Assembly: GCA_964472465.1 (NCBI GenBank)
Contig: CAYYLW010000055.1
Span: 1 to 15,852, forward strand
Reading direction: 5' to 3'
DNA: 15,852 nucleotides
Source: JAAYCI01 sp964472465
GTDB taxonomy: Bacteria; Bacillota; Clostridia; Oscillospirales; Ruminococcaceae
Part shown: positions 5,793 to 12,727 of the stretch, one piece after another
Numbering within the stretch: the first letter of the stretch is position 1
How the letters are laid out: every line of letters begins with the position of its first letter
Translations under genes and position numbers: made by a program
Notes under the pieces: model-generated
Told to the model about the DNA's origin: nothing
The model's database searches: none
What the model saw: only the letters and a program-made list of their open reading frames with translations

Positions 5793-6764
5793 ATGATTCA
5801 AAACCAATGGTATGCCATATATCCGGCAAAGCAGGTAAAAGCAAACCAGGTGGTGGGCCTGCGGCGGCTGGGGAAAGACCTGGCCCTCTTCCGCACGGGA
5901 GACGGCCAGCTTGGCTGTGTAACAGACCGTTGCAGCCACCGGGGCGCCGCTTTAAGCGGTGGCAAGGTGCATGGCGGTTGCCTGCGTTGCCCCTTTCACG
6001 GTTTGGCCTTTAGCCCAGAGGGCACCTGCCGCCACGTGCCCTCCTTGGGCAGGGCCACGGCACAGGACCTCGGCCGCTATAACGTGCAGCAATACCCCGT
6101 GCGGGAGGCCCACGGCATTGTGTATCTGTGGTATGGCGAGGGCCAACCGGCGGAAATTCTGCCCTTCTTCACAGATGAAATTGGCGATACCGACGTGTAC
6201 AGTGAGTTTGCAGACCCCTGGGATGCTTTTTACTCGCGTTGTATCGAAAACCAGCTGGACGTGGTGCATCTACCCTTTGTGCATGCCAACACCATTGGCA
6301 GGGGAAACAAAACCCTGGTGAATGGCCCCAAGGTGCTATTTGAAAACCAAATTCTCGTCACGAGTGCCGAAAACGAGGTGGACATAGGCCAAACGCCCCG
6401 TTCAGCCGAGGACTGTGAGATTCACAGCACCTATCTCAGCTTTTTGTTCCCCAATCTCTGGATGAACCACATCAGTGATACCACGCGGGTGGTTATCTTC
6501 TTCGCCCCGGTGGATGAGGAAAAAACGATTCTCTATATCCGTTTCTACGCCAAAATGACGGGTGTATCCCCCCTCAACATGCTGGTGGCCCAAATGGGAA
6601 AACTGGGGAATTTTGTGATAGAGCGGCAGGATAAGCGGGTGGTGGTCACCCAGCGGCCCAAGCAAAGCAGCTACCGCTCTGAGGAAAAACTGTTGCCGGG
6701 AGACGGCCCCATAGTACTGTACCGCCGCCTGCGGGAAAAACTGAAGGCCGGAAAGAATCTGTAA
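5793..6764 (+). CDS. Rieske non-heme iron oxygenase, alpha-subunit type
   Basis: A 323-residue protein with a full Rieske domain near the N-terminus: C47-x-H49 ... C66-x2-H69 (CSHRGAALS, CPFHGLAF), ligating a [2Fe-2S] cluster. The catalytic domain carries NQLDVVHLPFVH (153-164), the mononuclear-iron motif with bridging D156 and ligands H159 and H164; D280 in IERQDKRVVV is in the expected place of the third ligand. Length and layout fit the compact single-subunit group (dicamba O-demethylase, vanillate demethylase, betaine demethylases). Such enzymes use O2 and two electrons for hydroxylation or demethylation. No dedicated reductase adjoins; the FeS/flavin proteins of the upstream operon are possible donors (inference). 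Start ATG 5793 follows AAAGGAGG by 8 bases; an in-frame ATG at 5733 lacks a site. Finding it in a likely anaerobe is odd. Substrate unknown. Confidence 0.88.
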   Translation: MIQNQWYAIYPAKQVKANQVVGLRRLGKDLALFRTGDGQLGCVTDRCSHRGAALSGGKVHGGCLRCPFHGLAFSPEGTCRHVPSLGRATAQDLGRYNVQQYPVREAHGIVYLWYGEGQPAEILPFFTDEIGDTDVYSEFADPWDAFYSRCIENQLDVVHLPFVHANTIGRGNKTLVNGPKVLFENQILVTSAENEVDIGQTPRSAEDCEIHSTYLSFLFPNLWMNHISDTTRVVIFFAPVDEEKTILYIRFYAKMTGVSPLNMLVAQMGKLGNFVIERQDKRVVVTQRPKQSSYRSEEKLLPGDGPIVLYRRLREKLKAGKNL

Positions 6765-6778
6765 CCATGCCGGTGAAG

Positions 6779-6812
6779 AAAACCTGCCCAGGGAACCCCG
6801 GGGCAGGTTTTT
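6779..6812 (+). terminator. Rho-independent terminator after the Rieske gene
   Basis: AACCTGCCC (6781-6789) pairs perfectly with GGGCAGGTT (6801-6809) around an 11-base loop, followed by a T run to 6812. The preceding AA (6779-6780) can also pair with the T run. It lies 15 bases after the Rieske stop codon and makes that gene monocistronic. Confidence 0.85.
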
Positions 6813-6868
6813 GTATACCCTTTGCTTCCGGCGTTGCAAAAACAACAGAAAAACAGAGCCAAACGCGG

Positions 6869-6900
6869 TATGATGAGAACCTAGAGGAGGGGATACCCCT
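6869..6900 (+). promoter_or_regulatory. Possible promoter/operator before the cupin-hcp pair
   Basis: TATGAT (6869-6874) is a fair -10 box, but no acceptable -35 lies 16-18 bases upstream, suggesting an activator-dependent promoter or another sigma factor. Just downstream, AGGGGATACCCCT (6888-6900) has 5-bp inverted arms and could be an operator. No clear FNR, NsrR or Rex consensus was found. Weakly supported. Confidence 0.25.
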
Positions 6901-6936
6901 GTGGTGTGCCCCCCAATAAGCCCAGGAGGTGGACAT

Positions 6937-7272
6937 ATGGCTGGTTTTATCAGGAATATCCCACAGGGGGAGGTAGTGCCGCTGGCGGACCTTGTGGACT
7001 ATTTGCCGGGGCAGGTGGTGAGCAAAACCCTGGTGCAAAATGCCCATCACAGCCTCACCCTGTTTGCCTTTGCACAGGGGGAAGAGATTTCGGCCCATGT
7101 TTCGGATGGGGACGCTTTTGTACAGGTGCTGGATGGCGAGGGGAAAATCACCATCGGGCAGGCGGCGTATCAGCTGCAAGCGGGGCAGGCCATTGTGATG
7201 CCCGCGGGCGTTCCCCATGCGGTCTTTGCGCAAAGCCCATTTAAAATGCTGCTTACTGTAATTTTTGACTAA
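6937..7272 (+). CDS. Small single-domain cupin protein
   Basis: A 111-residue cupin. The two signature motifs are GEEISAHVSDGDAFVQVLDGEG (split here as residues 48-69) and GQAIVMPAGVPHAVFA (83-98). Only H54 and H94 are in metal-ligand positions; the second His and the Glu of the classical G-x5-H-x-H-x3-4-E motif are Ser56 and a non-acidic residue. This reduced pattern is typical of a group of small clostridial cupins, so loss of function need not follow. The family's role is unknown; binding of a small ligand or metal is possible. Start ATG 6937 lies 6 bases after AGGAGGT (6924-6930); an in-frame GTG at 6901 is a less likely alternative. It is followed after 20 bases by hcp, so the two are probably cotranscribed and the cupin may act in the same stress response. 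Confidence 0.83.
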   Translation: MAGFIRNIPQGEVVPLADLVDYLPGQVVSKTLVQNAHHSLTLFAFAQGEEISAHVSDGDAFVQVLDGEGKITIGQAAYQLQAGQAIVMPAGVPHAVFAQSPFKMLLTVIFD

Positions 7273-7292
7273 AAAAGGAGGTTTTAGAGAGT

Positions 7293-8855
7293 ATGGGAGA
7301 GATGTTTTGTTTTCAATGCGAACAGACCGGCGGCGGTAAGGGCTGCACCGGCAGCCGGGGGGTCTGCGGAAAACCGCAAGACACAGCCAATTTACAAGAC
7401 GCCTTAACAGGCGCAATGGTAGGCCTGGCCCAAGTGGCAGAGGGAAAAGCCCTGGCGCCGTCACGCACCAAAGCGGTGCTGGAGGGGCTGTTTACCACCG
7501 TAACCAATGTGGATTTTGACAGTGCGAGGGTACAACAATATATCGATACAGTACACGCCGAGACAAAAGTGCTGGGTGGCGCTGTGGCCGACTATAACAT
7601 GCAGAACCTTTGGGACGAAAACGAGGACATACGCAGCCTGAAAAGCCTTCTTCTATTCGGCCTACGGGGCATGGCGGCCTATGCCTTCCATGCGCTGGTG
7701 CTGGGCTATACCAGTGAAGAGGTGGACGAATTTCTCTTCAAGGGCCTGCGCGCCGTGGGAGATTCAAGCGCCAGCATGGAAAGCCTGTTGCCGCTGGTGA
7801 TGGACTGCGGCAAGGCGAACCTGGCCTGCATGGAACTGCTGGATAAAGCCAACACCGAAACCTATGGCAACCCCCAGCCCACCGAAGTTCCCCTCAGTGT
7901 GGAAAAGGGCCCCTTCATTGTGGTGAGCGGGCACGACCTGCGCGACCTCGACCTGCTGCTTCAGCAGACCGCCGGCAAGGGTGTAAATATCTATACCCAT
8001 GGCGAGATGCTGCCTTGCCATGCCTACCCCAAACTAAAACAGCATCCCCATTTAAAGGGGAACTTTGGCACGGCCTGGCAGAGCCAGCAAACGGAGTTCG
8101 ACGGGATTCCCGCCCCCATTCTGTTCACCACCAATTGTCTGATGCCCCCCAAGGACAGCTACCGCGACAGGGTTTTTACCACAGAGGTGGTGGCATATCC
8201 CGGTATGGTACATATCGGGGAGGATAAAAATTTTGGCCCGGTGATTGAAAAGGCCCTGGAATTGGGCGGCTATGGAGAAACCCATCCCATGCATGGCATC
8301 AACGGCGGCCAGGTGGTTACCACCGGTTTTGGGCACGCGGCCGTTCTGGCCCAGGCGGGCCGGGTGGTGGAAGCCGTCAAGGCTGGGGCCATCAAACATT
8401 TCTTTTTGGTGGGGGGCTGTGATGGCGCACGCCCGGGACGGAACTACTACACAGAGTTTGTGAAACAGACCCCGGAGGACACCGTGGTGCTCACCCTGGC
8501 CTGTGGCAAATACCGTTTTAACGATTTGAATATCGGTGAAATTGGCGGCCTGCCCCGCATCATGGATATGGGCCAATGCAACGATTCTTACAGCGCCATC
8601 AAAGTGGCCGCCGCCCTGGCCCAGGCTTTTGGCACCGATGTGAACGGCCTGCCGCTCACCCTGGTGCTGAGCTGGTACGAGCAAAAGGCCGTGGCCGTAC
8701 TGCTCAGCTTGCTGGCCCTGGGCATTAAAAACATCTATCTTGGCCCCACCCTGCCCGCCTTTGTTTCGCCTGGCGTGCTGGATTATCTGGTGCAGCATTT
8801 TGGCATCCAACTCATCAGTACCCCAGAGCAAGACCTCCGAAAAATTCTGGGCTAG
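7293..8855 (+). CDS. hcp: Hybrid-cluster protein (hydroxylamine/NO reductase, protein S-nitrosylase family)
   Basis: A 520-residue full-length Hcp. The N-terminal cubane cluster is ligated by C6, C9, C18 and C25 (FCFQCEQT ... GCTGSRGVCGK). The hybrid 4Fe-2S-2O cluster ligands known from Desulfovibrio vulgaris (H244, E268, C312, C406, C434, C459, E494) all have counterparts here, exactly 30 residues lower: H214, E238, C282, C376, C404, C429 and E464. Every ligand is present, so the protein should be active. Hcp is reported to reduce NO to N2O and hydroxylamine to ammonia, mainly under anaerobic nitrosative stress, and in E. coli it needs the reductase Hcr; no Hcr gene is seen here, so ferredoxin may be the donor. 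It follows the cupin by 20 bases with AAAGGAGG 11 bases before ATG, and is closed by a strong terminator. Confidence 0.97.
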   Translation: MGEMFCFQCEQTGGGKGCTGSRGVCGKPQDTANLQDALTGAMVGLAQVAEGKALAPSRTKAVLEGLFTTVTNVDFDSARVQQYIDTVHAETKVLGGAVADYNMQNLWDENEDIRSLKSLLLFGLRGMAAYAFHALVLGYTSEEVDEFLFKGLRAVGDSSASMESLLPLVMDCGKANLACMELLDKANTETYGNPQPTEVPLSVEKGPFIVVSGHDLRDLDLLLQQTAGKGVNIYTHGEMLPCHAYPKLKQHPHLKGNFGTAWQSQQTEFDGIPAPILFTTNCLMPPKDSYRDRVFTTEVVAYPGMVHIGEDKNFGPVIEKALELGGYGETHPMHGINGGQVVTTGFGHAAVLAQAGRVVEAVKAGAIKHFFLVGGCDGARPGRNYYTEFVKQTPEDTVVLTLACGKYRFNDLNIGEIGGLPRIMDMGQCNDSYSAIKVAAALAQAFGTDVNGLPLTLVLSWYEQKAVAVLLSLLALGIKNIYLGPTLPAFVSPGVLDYLVQHFGIQLISTPEQDLRKILG

Positions 8856-8907
8856 AACGCATTTCTTTAGGCCATTGGCCGCGTTTGCCTAGCAAAGGCA
8901 CCGGGGG

Positions 8908-8947
8908 GCAAAGTAAAAGGCTGCCGTAAGGCGGCCTTTTACTTTGC
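8908..8947 (+). terminator. Strong hairpin terminator after hcp
   Basis: An 18-bp stem including one G-U pair, 8908-8925 with 8930-8947, closed by the loop GTAA. The GC core GGCTGCC/GGCGGCC is followed by TTTTACTTT, giving a standard intrinsic terminator, and the A-rich 5' arm makes it potentially bidirectional. Confidence 0.85.
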
Positions 8948-8979
8948 TAAAAAAAGCGGTGGCACAAGCAGGTTTTGCC

Positions 8980-9009
8980 TTGTATTCCCGCCTCCTTTTG
9001 TGCTATTCT
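8980..9009 (+). promoter_or_regulatory. Promoter of xpt
   Basis: -35 TTGTAT (8980-8985), an 18-base spacer and -10 TATTCT (9004-9009) preceded by TGC (extended -10). The predicted start is near 9016, leaving a leader under 30 bases. That is too short for the guanine riboswitch that often precedes xpt in Firmicutes. Confidence 0.5.
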
Positions 9010-9043
9010 GGTATACAAACAAGGAAGAAGGCAAGGTGGAGAA

Positions 9044-9616
9044 ATGCAGCTACTCAAACAAAAAATTCTGCAAGACGGCGTGGTAAAATCCGACAGTGTA
9101 CTGAAGGTGGATTCCTTTTTGAACCATCAGATGGACATTGAACTGTTTAACGAGATAGGCAAAGAATTTGCCCGCCGTTTCGCGGATGCTCCCATCAATA
9201 AAATTCTCACCATCGAAAGTTCTGGCATAGGTATAGCCTCTATCACCGCCCAGTATTTTGGCGTTCCGGTGGTGTTTGCCAAGAAGGCCCAAAGCATCAA
9301 CCTGGACGGCGATATGTATACCACAAAGGTGGAGTCCTTCACCCACCGGCGGGTGTATGATGTGATTCTCTCTAAAAAATTCCTCTCCCCGGGCGACCAT
9401 GTGCTGCTGGTGGACGATTTTCTGGCCAATGGCTGCGCCCTGCTTGGCCTTATAGACCTGGTGCTGGAGGCCGGGGCCACCATTGAGGGCGCGGGCATTG
9501 TGATAGAAAAAGGCTTCCAGCAGGGGGGGAAGATTATCCGCGAACGGGGCATCCGCCTAGAATCTCTCGCCATTGTGGAAAGCATGAGCCCGGGCAACCT
9601 GGTATTCAGGGAGTAG
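9044..9616 (+). CDS. xpt: Xanthine phosphoribosyltransferase
   Basis: A 190-residue type I phosphoribosyltransferase that converts xanthine and PRPP to XMP in purine salvage in the cytoplasm. The length equals that of known Xpt proteins. The PRPP-binding loop VLLVDDFLANG (120-130) is nearly identical to the Xpt signature, and the N-terminus (MQLLKQKILQDGVVKSDSVL), ILTIESSGIGIA and FAKKAQSINL are family hallmarks. Start ATG 9044 follows AAGGTGGA (9033-9040). The gene is transcribed alone between two terminators. Unlike many Firmicutes xpt genes it has no purine riboswitch and no xanthine permease (pbuX) partner next to it. Confidence 0.96.
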   Translation: MQLLKQKILQDGVVKSDSVLKVDSFLNHQMDIELFNEIGKEFARRFADAPINKILTIESSGIGIASITAQYFGVPVVFAKKAQSINLDGDMYTTKVESFTHRRVYDVILSKKFLSPGDHVLLVDDFLANGCALLGLIDLVLEAGATIEGAGIVIEKGFQQGGKIIRERGIRLESLAIVESMSPGNLVFRE

Positions 9617-9636
9617 GCTAAATAACCTTTTAATGC

Positions 9637-9680
9637 AACAGCGCCAGCCAGTGGGAAACACTGCCTGGCGCTGTTATTTT
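9637..9680 (+). terminator. Rho-independent terminator after xpt
   Basis: 17-bp arms, 9637-9653 and 9659-9675, with a single C-C mismatch and the loop GGAAA, followed by ATTTT. It starts 20 bases after the xpt stop codon. Confidence 0.9.
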
Positions 9681-9747
9681 ACAATGTAACAGTGAATAGC
9701 TTTACAGTTGTTTTGTGGGGCGTTCGTGGCCTGTACCATGCCGGCTG

Positions 9748-9775
9748 ACGGCCCCGTGAGTGAGATAGGGGCCGT
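9748..9775 (-). terminator. Hairpin at the end of the minus-strand sugar operon
   Basis: ACGGCCCC (9748-9755) and GGGGCCGT (9768-9775) form perfect 8-bp arms directly after the stop codon of the sialidase-like gene (9778-9776). There is no T run on the minus strand after it, so it is not a textbook intrinsic terminator. It could protect the mRNA 3' end or act as a weak or Rho-assisted terminator. Confidence 0.4.
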
Positions 9776-11569
9776 TTACACATACCAGTCGCCCTCGGCC
9801 ATGGGCAGCACCTTGTCCAGCCCATTTTCGCTGTGGATGCTGCTGTACCAGCGGTAACCGCCCTCTATTTTTTCCAAAGCCCCGGCGCGCAGTAGTTCTT
9901 CGGCCAAGGCGGTGGGCAGGGCGTTTTGGGGTAGCTGCCTTTGGCCGCACAGGCCTCCCAGCAACTCAAGGCAGCCGGGGTGCCGCTGCAAGAGGCCCGG
10001 GGCGAGAAAAAGGCTGCCCTCGGCCAGATAGGCCTCATAGGGGTATCGCCGTTTGCGGTGGGGGCTCAAAGCGGCGGTACACATCATCGGCCCCTCGCAG
10101 GCGCGGTAAGCCCCGCCCTCCGGGGGCTCGTAGGCCACCGAGACATTGTAGTAGTAGTGGATGTCTGGGATGCCGTCGAATTCATCGGCCGCCACAGAGG
10201 CTGTACCATCCGCTCCGGTGAGGGCGGTTTTCACGATGGGGGCCTCCGCCTGCGGGGTGGTATTCACGGTGCCGTCGGGGTTCCACACAGGCATAAACCG
10301 GAAAGTGAGCATTTCGCCCGCCACAGGCTGGCCGCCGCTGCACAAGGTGGCGGAAAAGCGGTTTTCGTACTTGTGGCCGTCCGGGGCCAGGCAACGCGAA
10401 AGGCCCAGTGTACAGGCGGCAGGCAGGTGGTTTTCCAGGCGGAAGAGGTCGGCCTCGATATACATATCCTCCTGCCCAAAAGCCAGGTCGCCTCCAAAAT
10501 GGCCCAGGTTTAAAATGCGCCCTCCAGGGGTCAGCATCAAATAGGGCTGGTAGGGGCTCACGGGAAGGCCGTCTATCTCATACCAGTTTTCCCCGCCATC
10601 ATTGCTGCAAGAGTAGGGCCTATTTCTTCGGGCGCCCACCAGGAGGCCGCCGGGCAGCATCACCAGGGTTTCTGGTACAAAGCCGCCCTGCGGGTTGGTT
10701 TTGGGGTCTGGCGGCGCGCCCCGGCGTATGCCATACAGGGTGCCGTTGAGGTAGCTGTCGCCCTGGCGCTGCACCCGCTGGCGGGCCACAGGGGTGGCCT
10801 GCACATCCCCGGCGATGAAGAGAAGGCTGCCGTCCTCCTCCTCGGCCACATCGTATTCGTGCGCGCCCACGCCCGGCAGCACATAGTGTGGGCCGGTGAA
10901 GCTGTGGCCGTCACGCGTGGTCATGAAAAAGGTCTGAATCTTGTTCAGGTAGCTTTCGCCTGGCAACATGGTGTTGCGGGTGGCCCGCGGGCGCCCCTCT
11001 CCCCAGGGTGTGCCATACAGGCTGGCCAGCAGCAGAATGGTGCCGTCCCGCAGGCGGCGGGTGCGCCACAGGTAGGGGGCGGTGCCCTCCAGCAGCTTTA
11101 CAAGAGGGGCCCAGGTGGCCCCGCCATCGTAGCTTTCCCGCACCAAAATATAGTCGCACCAGCCGGTACCGTCCTCGTTGATGCGGGGTACGTCAAAGCC
11201 CAGGATACGCCCGCTGGGAAAACCGGCATTGCAAAAAGAGCCCTGTTCCAGCTGGCAGCGTCCTGTCTCGGTAAAGGTTTCCCCGTCGTCCTCGCTCACC
11301 ATGTAGACACGGTAGGATTCCTCAGTTTCACTGCCGCATTCCACAGAGCAGTAGGAAACAGGGGCCCCCACGGCCTCGCCCATCTCCAGCCGGGGCGGGA
11401 CGTAGGCCAGGTTTGGGGTGCGTAGCGTCTCTTTGAACGAAAGGCCCAAACGGCCGTCTCCATAGTCAAAGCCGGTGGCCCAGGCCACAAAGCCGGGGCG
11501 TTTTTGGGGGTAATAGAGAGCCAGGCGTTTTGCCTCTTTTGCGCTGGCCCCGTGGCCGAACTGTGGCAT
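9776..11569 (-). CDS. Cytoplasmic sialidase-fold (Asp-box) beta-propeller protein with Ig-like and C-terminal extra domain
   Basis: A 597-residue protein. Four Asp-box motifs mark propeller blades: SEDDGETF (92-99), SYDGGATW (146-153), TTRDGHSF (217-224) and SNDGGENW (322-329). A segment YLWRTRRLRDGTIL (166-179) resembles the arginine-bearing FRIP region of sialidases. Residues about 401-481 look like an Ig-like domain (RFSATLCSGGQPVAGEMLTF ... TGADGTASV), and about 515-597 is a helical tail that might be a small winged-helix-like fold. The start has no signal peptide or membrane segment, so unlike gut sialidases it should stay in the cytoplasm. Start ATG 11569 follows AAGGAGG, which includes the upstream stop codon. 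It is last in the sugar operon. A sialidase, another glycosidase, a lyase or a non-catalytic role are all possible; I cannot assign the reaction. Confidence 0.72.
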   Translation of the reverse strand: MPQFGHGASAKEAKRLALYYPQKRPGFVAWATGFDYGDGRLGLSFKETLRTPNLAYVPPRLEMGEAVGAPVSYCSVECGSETEESYRVYMVSEDDGETFTETGRCQLEQGSFCNAGFPSGRILGFDVPRINEDGTGWCDYILVRESYDGGATWAPLVKLLEGTAPYLWRTRRLRDGTILLLASLYGTPWGEGRPRATRNTMLPGESYLNKIQTFFMTTRDGHSFTGPHYVLPGVGAHEYDVAEEEDGSLLFIAGDVQATPVARQRVQRQGDSYLNGTLYGIRRGAPPDPKTNPQGGFVPETLVMLPGGLLVGARRNRPYSCSNDGGENWYEIDGLPVSPYQPYLMLTPGGRILNLGHFGGDLAFGQEDMYIEADLFRLENHLPAACTLGLSRCLAPDGHKYENRFSATLCSGGQPVAGEMLTFRFMPVWNPDGTVNTTPQAEAPIVKTALTGADGTASVAADEFDGIPDIHYYYNVSVAYEPPEGGAYRACEGPMMCTAALSPHRKRRYPYEAYLAEGSLFLAPGLLQRHPGCLELLGGLCGQRQLPQNALPTALAEELLRAGALEKIEGGYRWYSSIHSENGLDKVLPMAEGDWYV

Positions 11570-11580
11570 AGGCGTCCTCC

Positions 11581-12726
11581 TTATCTGCTGGCCGGCAGCA
11601 GGGCCAGGCGCTGCTCGCGGTAGCTGTGCAGGGCCGCGGTAAGCAGCTGGTGGCCGCGCAGGGCCTCCTCGGGGGTAAAGCAGCCAAAGGGGCAGGGTAA
11701 CCCGCGCAGCTCGGCCACAAAAGCGGCGTACATTTGCAGCATGGAATCTGGAAATCCAAACTCGAAAATGGGGCCGGTGATGGCTGAGAAGGCGGGTTTA
11801 TACCCCACCCCCAGGCGGCACCAAGCCTGCTCTCGGCCCTTGGCCTCGGTATAATACAGGGCGTTTGGGTCATCTGTGGTGAACCGGGCCGATAGGTTTA
11901 GCCCGTATATGGCATATTCTACGGTATTGGTGCAGCCGGGGGCCATCCGCTTCATCTCGAAACGCAAGGGGAACACATCGCCCTTTTGGTTTTCCCCTTC
12001 GCACAGGAGGGTGGCGTTATCGTAGGTTTCGCAGGGCACCAGGCGCCCGCTCTGGTCTGGGCGCTGGGGGGCCAGGTTGCTCAGTACGGCGCTCACACTG
12101 CGCGCCTTCATACCCAGCCGGAAGGGCAGGTGCTGGGTGTGGATGCCCAGGTCGCCCATACAGCCATACTCCCCGTTTGCCGCGAGGGTACGCTTCCAGT
12201 TGATGGGCTTCGTGAGGTCCATATCGGAGGAATGTTTGATGGCGAAATGCGCCTCTATCACCTGCCCAAAAGCCCCTTCTTCATAGAGCTGCGCCATTTT
12301 TTGGGCGGCGGGGTAGAAGGGGAATTCGCTGGAGCACCGTACGAATACCTCTGGGTGCTCACGCATCACAGCCAGAATTTCTTCGCAGGCGGCCAGGTCT
12401 ATGCCGAAAGGTTTTTCTCCCAGCAAATGCTTTCCCGCGCGGATGATGTCTATATACACCTGGCTGTGCAGGTTGTGGGGCAAGGCGCAATACACCGCCT
12501 CCACCTCGGGGTTTTGCAGCATCTCGCGGTAATCGCTGTAAAAAAAGCGTGTGTCGGGTACCCGGCGGAACCATTCCCGGTTCTCTTCCGAGATGTCGCA
12601 GGCGGCCACAATCACCGGGCGGGGGATGTCGCCTTGCAGGTGCAGCCAGCGCAGAGAGGCGCTGGCAAATTCCCGGCCCATCAGCCCGCATCCAATCACG
12701 CCGAAACGCACTGTGTTTTCAGCCAT
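11581..12726 (-). CDS. Gfo/Idh/MocA-family NAD(P)-dependent sugar dehydrogenase
   Basis: A 381-residue oxidoreductase. The N-terminal Rossmann fold shows GVIGCGLMG (9-17), and E104-K105-P106 is the family signature whose Lys is catalytic. GDLGIHTQH (191-199) supplies the D192-x3-H196 pair of the active site. Family members oxidise or reduce a hydroxyl of sugars, inositols or glycosides using NAD(P). Start ATG 12726 follows AAAGGAG inside the end of the upstream aminotransferase gene, with one base between the genes; an in-frame ATG at 12765 lies inside that gene and is less likely. The downstream gene begins 11 bases after the stop. Within this operon it may produce a keto-sugar for the aminotransferase, or the reverse (inference). 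Substrate unknown. Confidence 0.92.
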   Translation of the reverse strand: MAENTVRFGVIGCGLMGREFASASLRWLHLQGDIPRPVIVAACDISEENREWFRRVPDTRFFYSDYREMLQNPEVEAVYCALPHNLHSQVYIDIIRAGKHLLGEKPFGIDLAACEEILAVMREHPEVFVRCSSEFPFYPAAQKMAQLYEEGAFGQVIEAHFAIKHSSDMDLTKPINWKRTLAANGEYGCMGDLGIHTQHLPFRLGMKARSVSAVLSNLAPQRPDQSGRLVPCETYDNATLLCEGENQKGDVFPLRFEMKRMAPGCTNTVEYAIYGLNLSARFTTDDPNALYYTEAKGREQAWCRLGVGYKPAFSAITGPIFEFGFPDSMLQMYAAFVAELRGLPCPFGCFTPEEALRGHQLLTAALHSYREQRLALLPASR

Positions 12727-12727
12727 A

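Noticed and set aside
9685..9706. Short inverted repeat TGTAA ... TTACA as a second terminator or operator
   Set aside because: Arms of only 5 bp in an AT-rich convergent region; expected by chance.
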